Origin: Pseudomonas sp. WS 5079
Lineage (GTDB): Bacteria; Pseudomonadota; Gammaproteobacteria; Pseudomonadales; Pseudomonadaceae
Direction of reading: 5' to 3'
NCBI RefSeq assembly: GCF_012985465.1
Contig: NZ_JAAQWN010000005.1
Coordinates: 409,684-473,683, forward strand
DNA: 64,000 nucleotides
Part shown: positions 19,248-28,561 of the stretch, in pieces
Layout: each line of letters begins with the position of its first letter
How positions within the stretch are numbered: the first letter of the stretch is position 1
The notes under the pieces: generated by a model
Seen by the model: the letters and a program-made list of their open reading frames with translations, nothing else
What the model was told of the DNA's origin: nothing
The model's database searches: none
Program-made: the position numbers and the translations under genes

Positions 19248-20117
19248 TCAAGCTTTACGGAAGACGAATACCAACCCGATGATGATCAACCCCATCCCCA
19301 GCACGCTCAGCACTGCCAGCCGATTACCGAAGATCAAGTAGTCCATCACCGCAGTGACTGCCGGCACCAGGTAGAACAGGCTGGTGACATTCACCAGGTT
19401 GCCCCGGGCAATCAGGCGGTACAGCAGCAGCGTCGCCAACAGTGACACCACCAGCCCCATCCACAGCACCGGCAGGTAAAAGCCACTGTTGTGCTCGAAA
19501 GCAAAGGGCTGGAACGGCACGAACACCGCGCACAACAACAAACCCGCCAGGTACTGCACCGGCAAGGTACCCAATGGGTTATCGGTGATGCGCTTTTGCA
19601 TGATCGAGCCCAGGGTCATGCTCGCCAGCGCCAGCAAACCAAACAGCATGCCGGCCAGGGACATGCCAGCCAGACCGATGCCCTGGTACACCACCATGAT
19701 CAGGCCCGCCAACCCCAACGCCAGGCCGAACATCCGGCGCCATGAACGCTGGCGCTCCATCAGCACTACGGTGAGGATCGGTTGCACGCCCATGATGGTC
19801 GCCATCACGCCGGGGGTGACCTTCAGGTCCAGGGCCAACAGATAAAAAATCTGATAGGCCCCCAGCAACACCAGCCCGGTGGCCGCCGCATACCACAGCG
19901 GTTTGCCCGGGCGCGGCAACCTCAGTTTGAGAATCGGCGCCAGCAACACCAGGCCCGCCAGGGCAATGGCAAAGCGGATCAACAGGAAGGCAAAGGGGGA
20001 CGCATGGGCCAGGCCCAGCTTGGAGAAAATCGCACCGCTGCTCCACAGCAGCACAAACAGGCTCGTCGAGGCCGCCGCGGCCACGGATTGTTTCGAAAGA
20101 ACAGACATGATGAACAC
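19248..20117 (-). CDS. EamA/DMT-family transporter
   Basis: Inner-membrane transporter of 289 residues with ten predicted helices in two EamA repeats (STSLFVLLWSSGAIFSKLGLA at the first; LASMTLGSIMQK opening the second). The protein could start at 20117 or at the third codon downstream (20108, MSVLSKQS). It is convergent with another EamA gene, from which it differs clearly in sequence, so this is not a recent duplication. The substrate is unknown; the family exports amino acids, purines or other metabolites. Confidence 0.83.
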   Translation of the reverse strand: MFIMSVLSKQSVAAAASTSLFVLLWSSGAIFSKLGLAHASPFAFLLIRFAIALAGLVLLAPILKLRLPRPGKPLWYAAATGLVLLGAYQIFYLLALDLKVTPGVMATIMGVQPILTVVLMERQRSWRRMFGLALGLAGLIMVVYQGIGLAGMSLAGMLFGLLALASMTLGSIMQKRITDNPLGTLPVQYLAGLLLCAVFVPFQPFAFEHNSGFYLPVLWMGLVVSLLATLLLYRLIARGNLVNVTSLFYLVPAVTAVMDYLIFGNRLAVLSVLGMGLIIIGLVFVFRKA

Positions 20118-20204
20118 CTGTAGTCAGGCAAAAAGCCAACTCAGCCAAGGCTGAAATTCAGTGGGTTCGGTACAGGCAGGCAACGGGGAACAGCGGTCTG
20201 CTGA

Positions 20205-20369
20205 TCAGCCCGAAATGCCAACGCCCGGCGGTGATACGAGTGCGTACACCGGGGTGCTACTGACAGGTGGGGGGTAATGACTGATCTGCACAGGCTGCTG
20301 ATTCCCGCACGGCACGACCGCAGCGTTGACCGCTGAATCGACTACCGCTATGCGTGGGGAAGCAGGCAT
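20205..20369 (-). CDS. Small Pro/Val-rich hypothetical protein
   Basis: Possible 54-residue protein starting MPASPRIAVVDSAVNA and ending in a proline-rich tail (PPPVSSTPVYALVSPPGVG). I do not recognise a family. Composition looks protein-like rather than like an out-of-frame translation, and the rest of the 436-base gap 20118-20553 shows no other gene. No strong Shine-Dalgarno precedes the ATG, which keeps confidence low. The longer frame upstream to 20492 is unlikely. Confidence 0.4.
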   Translation of the reverse strand: MPASPRIAVVDSAVNAAVVPCGNQQPVQISHYPPPVSSTPVYALVSPPGVGISG

Positions 20370-20553
20370 GGGCTGATCTTTTTTGAAGGGATGAAAGGTG
20401 CTGCTAAACACCTGGCGCCGACTATAACCAGCCGCTGACACGCTTTGCAATGGCTTTGCCAAAAGGCCAGTAAGGACATGTTGAAAAACCACCTCTAGCC
20501 TTGGGAAAACCCAACGCCCTCCGCTTCAGGAGGCTCTCGACTCATGACCGCCA

Positions 20554-21102
20554 ATGCCAAAAAAACGCGACCCCTTGCGATACCAGCTCTACCGATCAAA
20601 AGCCTTACGCCTTGTGAATGCATCGACTCAACAGTGGTACAAAAACCTGAAACACACCGCCGCCCAAGGCACAGAGATCGACTTAACCCATGTCCGTTTT
20701 GAATTGATCGACAGCCATGCATTGGCTGCCTATCAGGGCTGGGCAGCAGACTCTCACTTCTCATGGGACGAGGTTGCGACGTGGAAAGGCCGTGAACCGA
20801 TGGCGTTCGATTTGTCCCTCTGGTACGAAGAGGAACTCTGTGGGCTGTGCTTTGCCAATCCCAATCAAAGCCGATTGCGGATCAAGGTCATCCGCCTGGA
20901 GGGAAGACCTGGAAAATCCCACCCGTTGAAAAGCCGCATAGCATCACTGACGATGATTGCCATCGACCATTACGCGAGAATCATTGGCAGCCAATGGATA
21001 GAAATTCAGGAGCCCGCACCCGGTGCTATTGCCCTCTATCAAAACCTGGGCTTTGACTTCGATTCACGGGGCAGGCTTGTGATAGCGGTAGAGAACGAAT
21101 AG
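20554..21102 (+). CDS. GNAT-like N-acetyltransferase, start region ambiguous
   Basis: Protein of 182 residues with an acetyltransferase-like C-terminal half: ASLTMIAIDHYARIIGS, then EPAPGAIALYQNLGFDFD, the motif-B part of GNAT folds. The N-terminus is basic (MPKKRDPLRYQLYRSKALRLV). The good Shine-Dalgarno AGGAGG (20528-20533) is correctly spaced for an ATG at 20544 in another frame, not for this ATG. That other frame would read MTANAKK and meet this one across an A7 tract (20558-20564). Base composition looks poorer in G/C than its neighbours. The substrate is unknown. Confidence 0.65.
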   Translation: MPKKRDPLRYQLYRSKALRLVNASTQQWYKNLKHTAAQGTEIDLTHVRFELIDSHALAAYQGWAADSHFSWDEVATWKGREPMAFDLSLWYEEELCGLCFANPNQSRLRIKVIRLEGRPGKSHPLKSRIASLTMIAIDHYARIIGSQWIEIQEPAPGAIALYQNLGFDFDSRGRLVIAVENE

Positions 21103-21144
21103 CATCAAAAACATGTTCAATTAATGATCAATTGTGGAGGCTGC

Positions 21145-21309
21145 ATGGGAGAACTTATTAAAAAACCCGTCGCCCGAAAAGCGTCGTCCAAGGCCCGCCA
21201 GGAACCTAAAAACACTGTACTGACTGCCAATCAGCGCCGTTTTCTAAACGCGGCCATGGCCGGCAACGTTGAAGAACCAAGCCTTTTGGCGGGTCACCCG
21301 GAAAAATAA
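21145..21309 (+). CDS. Small basic hypothetical protein
   Basis: 54-residue lysine/arginine-rich protein (MGELIKKPVARKASSKARQ at the N-terminus; TANQRRFLNAAMAGN in the middle). GGAGG lies seven bases before the ATG, and a strong terminator follows 6-40 bases after the stop, so expression is plausible. It lies 42 bases after the acetyltransferase gene on the same strand and could share its transcript. No family was recognised. The composition would fit a nucleic-acid-binding or ribosome-associated peptide; this is inference only. Confidence 0.6.
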   Translation: MGELIKKPVARKASSKARQEPKNTVLTANQRRFLNAAMAGNVEEPSLLAGHPEK

Positions 21310-21314
21310 AAGTC

Positions 21315-21348
21315 ATAAAAAAACCGCTCATACGAGCGGTTTTTTTTG
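21315..21348. terminator. Bidirectional rho-independent terminator
   Basis: AAACCGCTC, loop ATAC, GAGCGGTTT followed by TTTTT on the plus strand and preceded by an A-run that gives T's on the minus strand. It ends both the small basic protein gene (+) and lpxO (-). Confidence 0.9.
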
Positions 21349-21354
21349 AACCCA

Positions 21355-22293
21355 TCAGCCAAATAACCAATACACCAACGCCACAACCACCACCGCCGCC
21401 AGCACCGGCCGCATGATGCGATAGGCTTTGGGGTGCTTGCGCTTCCACTGCTTGACCACCCCACTGAAACGATCACTGAAGCTCTTGCTCCAGGCATAGG
21501 CTTGGTTGATCCCGCCCACGCGCTCGTCATCCAGGTTCTGCGGCGCGGTTGCGCGGCCCAATTGGGCACTGACCCAGCGATTGACGCGAGTCATCAACCG
21601 GTTGCTCAGTGGCCGCTCGATGTCACAGAACAAAATCACCCGGGTCTTCTCGGTTTCGTTCTTCACCCAGTGCACGTAGGTTTCGTCGAACATCACGTCT
21701 TCGCCATCGCGCCAGGCGTAGACCTGGCCATCGACGAAAATGCGGCAGTCGTCGGAGTTGGGCGTCGACAACCCCAAGTGATACCGCAGGGAGCCGGCAA
21801 ACGGGTCGCGATGGGGGTTGAGGTGGCTACCGCCCGGCAACAGCGCGAACATGGCGCCCTTGACGTTGGGAATGCTGCTGACCAGGGCCACGGTCTTGGG
21901 GCACAGCAACTCGGCCGATGGCAGCGGTTTGTCGTACCACTTGAGGTAGAAGCGCTTCCAGCCCTTCTTGAAGAACGAGCCAAACCCGGCATCGTTGTTC
22001 TTCTCGGCAGCGCGGATATAGCCTTCGTCGAACAGGTGCATGGCCTCCTCGCGGATCACCTCCCAGTTGTCCTTGAGCACATCCAGTTCCGGGAACTTGC
22101 TGCGATCCAGGTAGGGCTTGGACGGTACAGCCGAGAAGATGTACATCAACGCGTTGTACGGGGCGAACAGCGCCGAATGGTTGACGAACTGGCGCAGCAC
22201 CGGCAAACGCGCCTTGCCGCGCAAATGCACGTAGAGCGTACTGCCGATAAACAGCAACAGCACCGACAGCTTGGCGGCCAAAGAAAAGGTCAT
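21355..22293 (-). CDS. lpxO: Lipid A 2-hydroxylase, aspartyl/asparaginyl beta-hydroxylase family
   Basis: Fe(II)/2-oxoglutarate dioxygenase anchored in the inner membrane that hydroxylates secondary acyl chains of lipid A. The protein is 312 residues from the ATG at 22293 (MTFSLAAKLSVLLLF, first membrane helix); the frame continues upstream to 22428 but the extra residues are not family-like. Metal and cosubstrate ligands are visible: HLNPHRDPFAGSLRYH, FDETYVHWVKNE, and KTRVILFCDIERP. A second hydrophobic segment ends the protein (AAVVVVALVYWLFG). It is likely monocistronic, ending at a shared terminator. Confidence 0.87.
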   Translation of the reverse strand: MTFSLAAKLSVLLLFIGSTLYVHLRGKARLPVLRQFVNHSALFAPYNALMYIFSAVPSKPYLDRSKFPELDVLKDNWEVIREEAMHLFDEGYIRAAEKNNDAGFGSFFKKGWKRFYLKWYDKPLPSAELLCPKTVALVSSIPNVKGAMFALLPGGSHLNPHRDPFAGSLRYHLGLSTPNSDDCRIFVDGQVYAWRDGEDVMFDETYVHWVKNETEKTRVILFCDIERPLSNRLMTRVNRWVSAQLGRATAPQNLDDERVGGINQAYAWSKSFSDRFSGVVKQWKRKHPKAYRIMRPVLAAVVVVALVYWLFG

Positions 22294-22499
22294 GCAGCAA
22301 CTCCTGGAAATAGCCTCCCGGCAGCGGGAAACCAGACATAGCAGCCGGCCATGATAAACACTCCGGGCCGGAGGAAAAACCCGCGTCATCCAACAATCCG
22401 TTTTAAGGGGCGCGCGGCGAGCAATCAATTATGCATAAGGGGCATAAAACCGGGCTGATATGGATCAACCCGACTCCCCTGGAACGGCACCTACCAGGG

Positions 22500-23474
22500 T
22501 CAGGCCTGGTTTTCCTGGTCGGTGAACAGATCGCTGAACAACATACTCGACAAGTAACGCTCGCCGGAGTCCGGCAGGATCACCACGATAGTCTTGCCCT
22601 GCATTTCCGGTTTCTCGGCCAGGCGCACCGCAACGGCCATCGCCGCGCCACAGGAGATCCCGCACAGGATGCCCTCTTCCTGCATCAAGCGCAGGGCCAT
22701 GGCCTTGGATTCCTCGTCACTGGCCAACTCCACCCGGTCGACCATCGACAGGTCGAGGTTCTTCGGCACAAAACCGGCACCAATGCCCTGGATCTTGTGG
22801 GGGCTGGGCTTGATTTCTTCACCGGCCAACGCCTGGGTAATCACCGGCGAGCTGATGGGCTCCACCGCCACCGAAAGGATCGGCTTGCCCGCCGTGTTCT
22901 TGATATAGCGCGACACGCCCGTGATCGTCCCACCCGTGCCGACGCCCGCCACCAGTACATCCACCGCGCCATCGGTGTCATTCCAGATTTCCGGGCCAGT
23001 GGTTTTCTCATGGATGGCCGGGTTGGCCGGGTTGTCGAACTGCGCCGGCATGAAATAGGTCGCCGGGTCGCTGGCGAGGATTTCGCCGGCTTTCTCGATC
23101 GCGCCTTTCATGCCCTTGGCCGGCTCGGTCAGCACCAGTTCGGCGCCCAGGGCCTTGAGCACCTTGCGCCGCTCGATACTCATGGACGCAGGCATAGTCA
23201 GCAACAATTTGTAGCCACGGGCGGCGGCGACAAAGGCCAGGCCAATCCCCGTGTTGCCCGAGGTCGGTTCAACGATGGTCATGCCTGGCTTGAGTTTGCC
23301 GCTGCTTTCCGCATCCCAGATCATGCTCGCGCCAATCCGGCACTTCACCGAATACCCAGGGTTACGCCCTTCGATCTTGGCCAGGATGGTCACGCCACGG
23401 GGCGCGATACGGTTGATCTGAACCAGGGGCGTGTTACCGATGGAGTGCGCGTTATCTGCAAAAATGCGGCTCAT
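22500..23474 (-). CDS. cysK: Cysteine synthase A (O-acetylserine sulfhydrylase)
   Basis: PLP enzyme making cysteine from O-acetylserine and sulfide; 324 residues from the ATG at 23474 ([18 protein letters not shown]). Schiff-base Lys44 is in GYSVKCRIG. The substrate loop is [13 protein letters not shown], and the PLP-phosphate loop is [10 protein letters not shown]. The C-terminus carries [12 protein letters not shown]. The CysK-type SVKCRI context distinguishes it from CysM. The TTG-initiated extension to 23531 is not conserved-looking. The gene stands alone, facing away from a DUF748 gene. Confidence 0.95.
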   Translation of the reverse strand: MSRIFADNAHSIGNTPLVQINRIAPRGVTILAKIEGRNPGYSVKCRIGASMIWDAESSGKLKPGMTIVEPTSGNTGIGLAFVAAARGYKLLLTMPASMSIERRKVLKALGAELVLTEPAKGMKGAIEKAGEILASDPATYFMPAQFDNPANPAIHEKTTGPEIWNDTDGAVDVLVAGVGTGGTITGVSRYIKNTAGKPILSVAVEPISSPVITQALAGEEIKPSPHKIQGIGAGFVPKNLDLSMVDRVELASDEESKAMALRLMQEEGILCGISCGAAMAVAVRLAEKPEMQGKTIVVILPDSGERYLSSMLFSDLFTDQENQA

Positions 23475-23599
23475 GGCGGGGTCCTTTAGGCAGTTTTCAT
23501 GAAGGCAACAAGGGTATGCCTCGTACTCCAAGGCGTCCAGTCGAGGAACGTTGCCGCTGCCGGCGTAGTCAACCGCCTATACACAGGGAGGAAAAACCT

Positions 23600-24676
23600 A
23601 TGAAGCGTCGCTACAGTTGGCCGATATGGACGGTCGCCGGGCTGGTGGTCGTGCTGGTGGCACTGGACATCGCACTGCCCTACCTGGTGCGCAACTACCT
23701 CAATGAAAAACTCGCCGACATGGGCGACTACCGTGGCCAAGTGACGGACGTAGACCTGGCCCTGTGGCGCGGCGCGTACCGGATCAATGGCCTGCAGATC
23801 GTCAAGGTCGACGGCAAGGTGCCCGTACCGTTCGTCAAGGCGCCGGTCATTGATCTGTCAGTGAGCTGGCATTCCTTGTGGTATGACCATGCGGTGGTGG
23901 CCCAAGTGCAATTCGTCAAGCCAGAGCTCAACTTCGTCGACGGTGGCGCCAACAAACAGGCATCCCAGACCGGTCGTGGCACCGACTGGCGGGCGCAACT
24001 GGGCAAACTGCTGCCCATCACCCTCAACGAAGTGCGCATCGACGACGGCAAGATTGCCTTCCATAACTTCAACTCCAAACCGCCGGTTAACATCGGGGCC
24101 ACCCAGGTCAACGCCAGTTTCTACAACCTGACCAATGTGGTGGACGTCGAAGGCAAGCGCGATGCGCGCTTTGACGGCAAAGCCCTGTTGCTTGGGCATG
24201 CGCCGCTGGAAGCCAGCGCGACTTTCGACCCGCTGAGCAACTTTGAAGACTTCGAGTTCCGCTTTCGCGCCCGCGATATCCAGCTCAAGCGCATGAACGA
24301 CTTCGCCTCGGCCTACGGCAAGTTCGACTTCAATGCCGGCACCGGCGACGTGGTAATCGAGGCCCAGGCCGAGAAAGCCCAACTGACCGGCTATATCAAG
24401 CCACTGTTGCGGGATGTGGAAGTCTTCGACTGGCAACAGGATGTGCAGAACAAGGACAAGGGGATTTTCCGCTCGATCTGGGAGGCCGTGGTCGGCGCCA
24501 GCGAAACCGTGCTGAAGAACCAGAGCAAAAACCAGTTCGCCACTCGGGTCGAGCTCAGTGGCAGCGTTCACCAGCAAGATATCAGCGCGTTCCAGGCGTT
24601 TTTGCAGATTTTGCGCAATGGTTTCGTCCAGGCGTTCAGTGCCCGCTACGAACAACCCAAACCCAGCGCCGATTGA
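23600..24676 (+). CDS. DUF748 (AsmA-like) envelope protein
   Basis: Protein of 358 residues with an N-terminal membrane anchor (WPIWTVAGLVVVLVALDIALP, about 7-27) and a large periplasmic region rich in beta-strand-like repeats. DUF748 proteins relate to the AsmA-like group, which includes bridge-like lipid transporters between membranes, so a role in envelope lipid homeostasis is possible but not shown. Start ATG 23600 follows GGGAGGA at good spacing; the frame's earlier ATG at 23516 lacks one. It lies upstream of a MoxR/VWA pair after a 117-base gap. Confidence 0.8.
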   Translation: MKRRYSWPIWTVAGLVVVLVALDIALPYLVRNYLNEKLADMGDYRGQVTDVDLALWRGAYRINGLQIVKVDGKVPVPFVKAPVIDLSVSWHSLWYDHAVVAQVQFVKPELNFVDGGANKQASQTGRGTDWRAQLGKLLPITLNEVRIDDGKIAFHNFNSKPPVNIGATQVNASFYNLTNVVDVEGKRDARFDGKALLLGHAPLEASATFDPLSNFEDFEFRFRARDIQLKRMNDFASAYGKFDFNAGTGDVVIEAQAEKAQLTGYIKPLLRDVEVFDWQQDVQNKDKGIFRSIWEAVVGASETVLKNQSKNQFATRVELSGSVHQQDISAFQAFLQILRNGFVQAFSARYEQPKPSAD

Positions 24677-24793
24677 ACCTGGCGTGACTGGTCATTCAGA
24701 GACTGAATAACCCGTCTGCGTTCACAGTCACCGGGGCTGCGCGCTATAGTCGCAGGCATGCTGACTACCGGCGTCATGTTCGAGGATTGAGAA

Positions 24794-25639
24794 ATGAAGT
24801 TCGAAGGCACCCAGGCCTACGTTGCCACCGATGACCTGAAATTGGCCGTCAACGCTGCCATCACGCTGGAGCGCCCGCTGCTGGTCAAGGGCGAACCGGG
24901 TACCGGCAAGACCATGCTCGCCGAACAACTGGCCGAATCGTTCGGCGCGCGGTTGATTACCTGGCACATCAAGTCCACCACCAAGGCGCACCAGGGCCTG
25001 TATGAATACGATGCGGTCAGCCGCCTGCGCGACTCGCAGCTGGGTGTGGACAAGGTCCATGACGTGCGCAACTACCTGAAAAAAGGCAAGTTGTGGGAGG
25101 CTTTCGAGTCCGAAGAGCGGGTGATCCTGCTGATCGACGAGATCGACAAGGCCGATATCGAGTTCCCCAACGACCTGCTGCAAGAACTCGACAAGATGGA
25201 GTTCTACGTCTACGAAATCGACGAGACCATCAAGGCCAAGAAACGCCCGATCATCATCATTACCTCCAACAACGAGAAAGAGCTGCCAGACGCGTTCCTG
25301 CGTCGCTGCTTCTTCCACTACATCGCCTTCCCCGACCGCACCACCCTGCAAAAAATCGTCGACGTGCACTACCCCGACATCAAGAAAGACCTGGTCAGCG
25401 AAGCGCTGGACGTGTTCTTCGACGTGCGCAAGGTGCCGGGCCTGAAGAAAAAGCCCTCCACCTCCGAACTGGTGGACTGGCTCAAGCTGCTGATGGCCGA
25501 CAATATTGGCGAGGCGGTGCTGCGCGAGCGTGATCCGACCAAGGCCATCCCGCCACTGGCCGGCGCCCTGGTGAAAAACGAGCAGGATGTGCAACTGCTT
25601 GAGCGCCTGGCGTTCATGAGCCGTCGCGGCACTCGATAA
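24794..25639 (+). CDS. MoxR-family AAA+ ATPase
   Basis: AAA+ chaperone-like ATPase, 281 residues. Walker A GEPGTGKT is at residues 33-40, and Walker B VILLIDEIDKAD is near 109-120. Sensor 1 is the IIIITSNNEKELPDAFLRR stretch, followed by the arginine-finger region. MoxR proteins usually work with a VWA-domain partner to insert metals or mature complexes; the partner here is the next gene, 11 bases downstream. The target complex is not evident. RBS GAGGATTGAG lies before the ATG. Confidence 0.92.
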   Translation: MKFEGTQAYVATDDLKLAVNAAITLERPLLVKGEPGTGKTMLAEQLAESFGARLITWHIKSTTKAHQGLYEYDAVSRLRDSQLGVDKVHDVRNYLKKGKLWEAFESEERVILLIDEIDKADIEFPNDLLQELDKMEFYVYEIDETIKAKKRPIIIITSNNEKELPDAFLRRCFFHYIAFPDRTTLQKIVDVHYPDIKKDLVSEALDVFFDVRKVPGLKKKPSTSELVDWLKLLMADNIGEAVLRERDPTKAIPPLAGALVKNEQDVQLLERLAFMSRRGTR

Positions 25640-25650
25640 GGGCTTTTGCC

Positions 25651-26829
25651 ATGCTGCTCAACCTGTTCAATGAAATGCGTGCAGCCAAGGTGCCGGTCTC
25701 GGTGCGTGAGCTGTTGGACTTGATCAACGCCCTGAAACAACGGGTGACCTTCGCCGACATGGACGAGTTCTACTACTTGTCCCGGGCGATCCTGGTGAAG
25801 GACGAGCGCCATTTCGACAAGTTCGACCGGGCCTTTGGGGCCTACTTCAACGGCCTGGAAAAACTCGACGATCACCTGCAGGCGCTGATTCCCGAAGACT
25901 GGCTGCGCAAGGAGTTCGAGCGTTCGCTGAGCGATGAAGAGCGCGCGCAGATCCAATCCCTGGGCGGCCTGGACAAGCTGATCGAAGAGTTCAAGAAACG
26001 CCTGGAAGAACAAAAGGAACGCCACGCCGGCGGCAACAAGTGGATCGGTACTGGCGGTACCAGCCCGTTCGGTTCCGGCGGTTTCAACCCCGAGGGCATT
26101 CGCGTGGGCGATGCCGGCAAGCGCCAGGGCAAGGCGGTCAAGGTCTGGGACCAGCGCGAGTACAAAAACCTCGATGACTCGGTGGAGCTGGGCACACGCA
26201 ATATCAAGGTGGCCCTGCGCCGCCTGCGCAAATTTGCGCGCCAAGGGGCCGCCGAGGAGCTGGATATCGACGGCACTATCGACCACACCGCCCGCGACGC
26301 CGGCCTGCTGAATATTCAGATGCGCCCGGAGCGGCGCAATACGGTCAAGCTGCTGTTGCTGTTCGACATCGGCGGCTCGATGGATGCCCACGTCAAGACT
26401 TGTGAAGAGCTGTTCTCGGCCTGCAAGACCGAGTTCAAGCACCTGGAGTACTTCTACTTCCACAACTTTATTTATGAGTCGGTGTGGAAGAACAACATGC
26501 GCCGCACTTCCGAGCGCACCTCGACCCAGGACCTGCTGCACAAGTACGGCGCCGACTATAAGGTGATCTTTATCGGCGACGCGGCCATGGCACCTTACGA
26601 AATCACCCAGGCCGGTGGCAGCGTGGAGCACTGGAACGAGGAGCCGGGGTATGTGTGGATGCAGCGGTTCATGGAGAAGTACAAGAAGCTGATCTGGATT
26701 AACCCTTACCCGAAAGACACCTGGGGCTATACCTCGTCGACCAACATCGTGCGGGATTTGATTGAGGACCAGATGTATCCGTTGACCTTGCGCGGGCTTG
26801 AAGAAGGGATGCGTTTTCTCTCCAAATAG
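25651..26829 (+). CDS. VWA-domain (CoxE-like) protein, MoxR partner
   Basis: Protein of 392 residues with a C-terminal von Willebrand A domain whose MIDAS begins DIGGS at residues 239-243, with the fourth residue Gly rather than the commoner Tyr/Gly variants. The N-terminal half holds helical and charged segments, plus a Gly-rich linker (GGTSPFGSGGFNPEG). The family includes CoxE-type proteins that act with MoxR ATPases. Spacing of 11 bases to the MoxR gene supports an operon. No signal peptide, so it is cytoplasmic. Confidence 0.9.
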   Translation: MLLNLFNEMRAAKVPVSVRELLDLINALKQRVTFADMDEFYYLSRAILVKDERHFDKFDRAFGAYFNGLEKLDDHLQALIPEDWLRKEFERSLSDEERAQIQSLGGLDKLIEEFKKRLEEQKERHAGGNKWIGTGGTSPFGSGGFNPEGIRVGDAGKRQGKAVKVWDQREYKNLDDSVELGTRNIKVALRRLRKFARQGAAEELDIDGTIDHTARDAGLLNIQMRPERRNTVKLLLLFDIGGSMDAHVKTCEELFSACKTEFKHLEYFYFHNFIYESVWKNNMRRTSERTSTQDLLHKYGADYKVIFIGDAAMAPYEITQAGGSVEHWNEEPGYVWMQRFMEKYKKLIWINPYPKDTWGYTSSTNIVRDLIEDQMYPLTLRGLEEGMRFLSK

Positions 26830-26849
26830 GCGGTGAATTCACCGCCGCT

Positions 26850-26941
26850 ATCGCAGGCAAGCCAGCTCCCACAGTTGAATTGCATTCACAAATCAAAAGA
26901 TGTGAACGCCGCTCAACTGTGGGAGCTGGCTTGCCTGCGAT
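26850..26941. repeat. REPIN, perfect 29-base inverted arms
   Basis: Left arm 26850-26878 (core ATCGCAGGCAAGCCAGCTCC) and right arm 26913-26941 are exact reverse complements. The spacer itself contains TTCACA...TGTGAA. It lies between the convergent VWA gene and pxpC, and may act as their terminator. It has the same arm family as those at 30422 and 38479. Confidence 0.88.
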
Positions 26942-26945
26942 GCCT

Positions 26946-27860
26946 TTAGCGATTCGTAAATCGCTGCAAATAGCTCAGATGCTCGCGATGCGCCGTCTCC
27001 TGCATCACCGGCGCCAGCCTCACCTTCTCCCCCGGCAGGCACTGCGCCAGGCGCGCCAACGCCAATGGCGTCAACGCCCCCAACCGCGGATAGCCGCCAA
27101 TGGTCTGGCGATCATTGAGCAATACAATCGGCTGCCCATCCGGCGGTACCTGGATCGCACCCAAGGGGATGCCTTCGGAGATCAGCGACGGCCCCTGATA
27201 CGCCAACGGCGTGCCCAGCAAGCGCATGCCCATGCGGTCGGCGCGGCTGTCCACGGCCCATTCGGTATTGAAGGCATCGAACAGGCTCTGGCCGCTGAAC
27301 TGGCCGATCTGCGCGCCGAGGATCACGTCCAGGGGCGCGGTAGCTTGCAACCGCTCAACCGGCAACTCCCGCAACTGACTGCCGGTGCCGGAATACCCCA
27401 GGGCCGCACCTTCGGCCAGGGCCCGGCCAAAACCGTCCAGCCCGCCCAGGGCTTCGCGCCCGACGCTGGCACAACTGCCCAGCACCTTGGGCGCGTCAAA
27501 CCCGCCCGGCGCCGCCAGGTAAGCCCGCGCACCACGGTGTGGCTGGGTGAAACGCAGACGCTGGCCTTTTTGCAGAATGAAACTGCGGCCAGGGCTGATG
27601 GCGCGTTCGTCGATATACGCCCCCAGGTCCGCACCGGCCAGGGCCAGCACGCACAGCGCCTCGGCCTGCACGGTAAAACCGCCCAGGGTGATTTCCACCA
27701 CCGGCGCATCCAGCGGGTTGCCCAACAGCCAGTTGGCCCAGGACATCGACACCCAATCCAGCGCGCCGCCCTGGGTCACGCCCAGGTGCCGCACGCCAAA
27801 ACGCCCGGCATCCTGCAACAGGCACAGCGCGGTGCTGGCCTCGATCAACAAGCGGCTCAT
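26946..27860 (-). CDS. pxpC: 5-oxoprolinase subunit C (biotin-dependent carboxyltransferase domain family)
   Basis: Third subunit of the PxpABC complex, which hydrolyses 5-oxoproline (pyroglutamate) to glutamate using ATP. It has 304 residues and the allophanate-hydrolase subunit 2 fold: VRHLGVTQGGALDWVSMSWANWLLGN at the N-terminus, SRADRMGMRL and QTIGGYPRLG later. Its start overlaps the pxpB stop by 4 bases (ATGA). The order pxpA-pxpB-pxpC on the minus strand is the canonical operon. Confidence 0.92.
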   Translation of the reverse strand: MSRLLIEASTALCLLQDAGRFGVRHLGVTQGGALDWVSMSWANWLLGNPLDAPVVEITLGGFTVQAEALCVLALAGADLGAYIDERAISPGRSFILQKGQRLRFTQPHRGARAYLAAPGGFDAPKVLGSCASVGREALGGLDGFGRALAEGAALGYSGTGSQLRELPVERLQATAPLDVILGAQIGQFSGQSLFDAFNTEWAVDSRADRMGMRLLGTPLAYQGPSLISEGIPLGAIQVPPDGQPIVLLNDRQTIGGYPRLGALTPLALARLAQCLPGEKVRLAPVMQETAHREHLSYLQRFTNR

Positions 27861-28561
27861 ACCTGGGCCTCCAGGGGCGTGTCATCGCCACCCAGCTTGA
27901 TAAATTCAGCGCGGCCAATAGCTTCGAAACGCACGCTGTCGCCTGGCTGCATCAGGCTGTAGCCGTCGCGCTCGCGGTCGAACAGTTTGGCCGGGGTGCG
28001 GCCGATCAGGTTCCAGCCACCAGGAGATTCCACCGGATAGGCTGCGGTCTGGCGCTCGGCAATGCCGACGCTGCCCGGCGCCACCCGTTTGCGCGGGGTG
28101 CCCAGGCGCGGCGCGGCAAGCTGTTCTTCCACCAGGCCCATAAACGCAAACCCAGGAGCAAACCCGAGGGCGAAGACCTGATAGTGATGCTGGCTGTGGC
28201 GGCGAATCACCTCGTTGACCGCAAGCCCGCTACGCTGGGCGAGCAAGGTCAGCTCAGGGCCGACGCTCAGGTCGTACCACACCGGCAATACATGACACTG
28301 CCCACTGCCCTGGGCCTGCGGCTGCAAGTCCGTCAGGGCGTGCTCGATCAGTTCCCGGGCCTGTGCCGGGCTCAGTGCCAGCAGGTCGTAATGCACCATC
28401 AGCGTCGTGTAGGAAGGCACAAAATCCACCAGCGCCGCGCCAAACCCCTCGCGCAGCCGGCGCGTGGCAGCAAGCATCCAGGGCATGTTGTCTTCGGCGA
28501 TCACGTCAAACAGGCGCACCATCAGACAGTCGATGGCGACTACTTCAATCCGTGGCTTCAT
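27857..28561 (-). CDS. pxpB: 5-oxoprolinase subunit B
   Basis: Second subunit of the ATP-dependent 5-oxoprolinase, with the allophanate-hydrolase subunit 1 (KipI-like) fold; 234 residues. Typical stretches are [14 protein letters not shown], the [16 protein letters not shown] segment and [20 protein letters not shown]. It overlaps both neighbours by 4 bases, so the three subunits are translationally coupled. Older annotations call this family KipI, a sporulation kinase inhibitor, which is not relevant in Pseudomonas. Confidence 0.92.
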   Translation of the reverse strand: MKPRIEVVAIDCLMVRLFDVIAEDNMPWMLAATRRLREGFGAALVDFVPSYTTLMVHYDLLALSPAQARELIEHALTDLQPQAQGSGQCHVLPVWYDLSVGPELTLLAQRSGLAVNEVIRRHSQHHYQVFALGFAPGFAFMGLVEEQLAAPRLGTPRKRVAPGSVGIAERQTAAYPVESPGGWNLIGRTPAKLFDRERDGYSLMQPGDSVRFEAIGRAEFIKLGGDDTPLEAQV

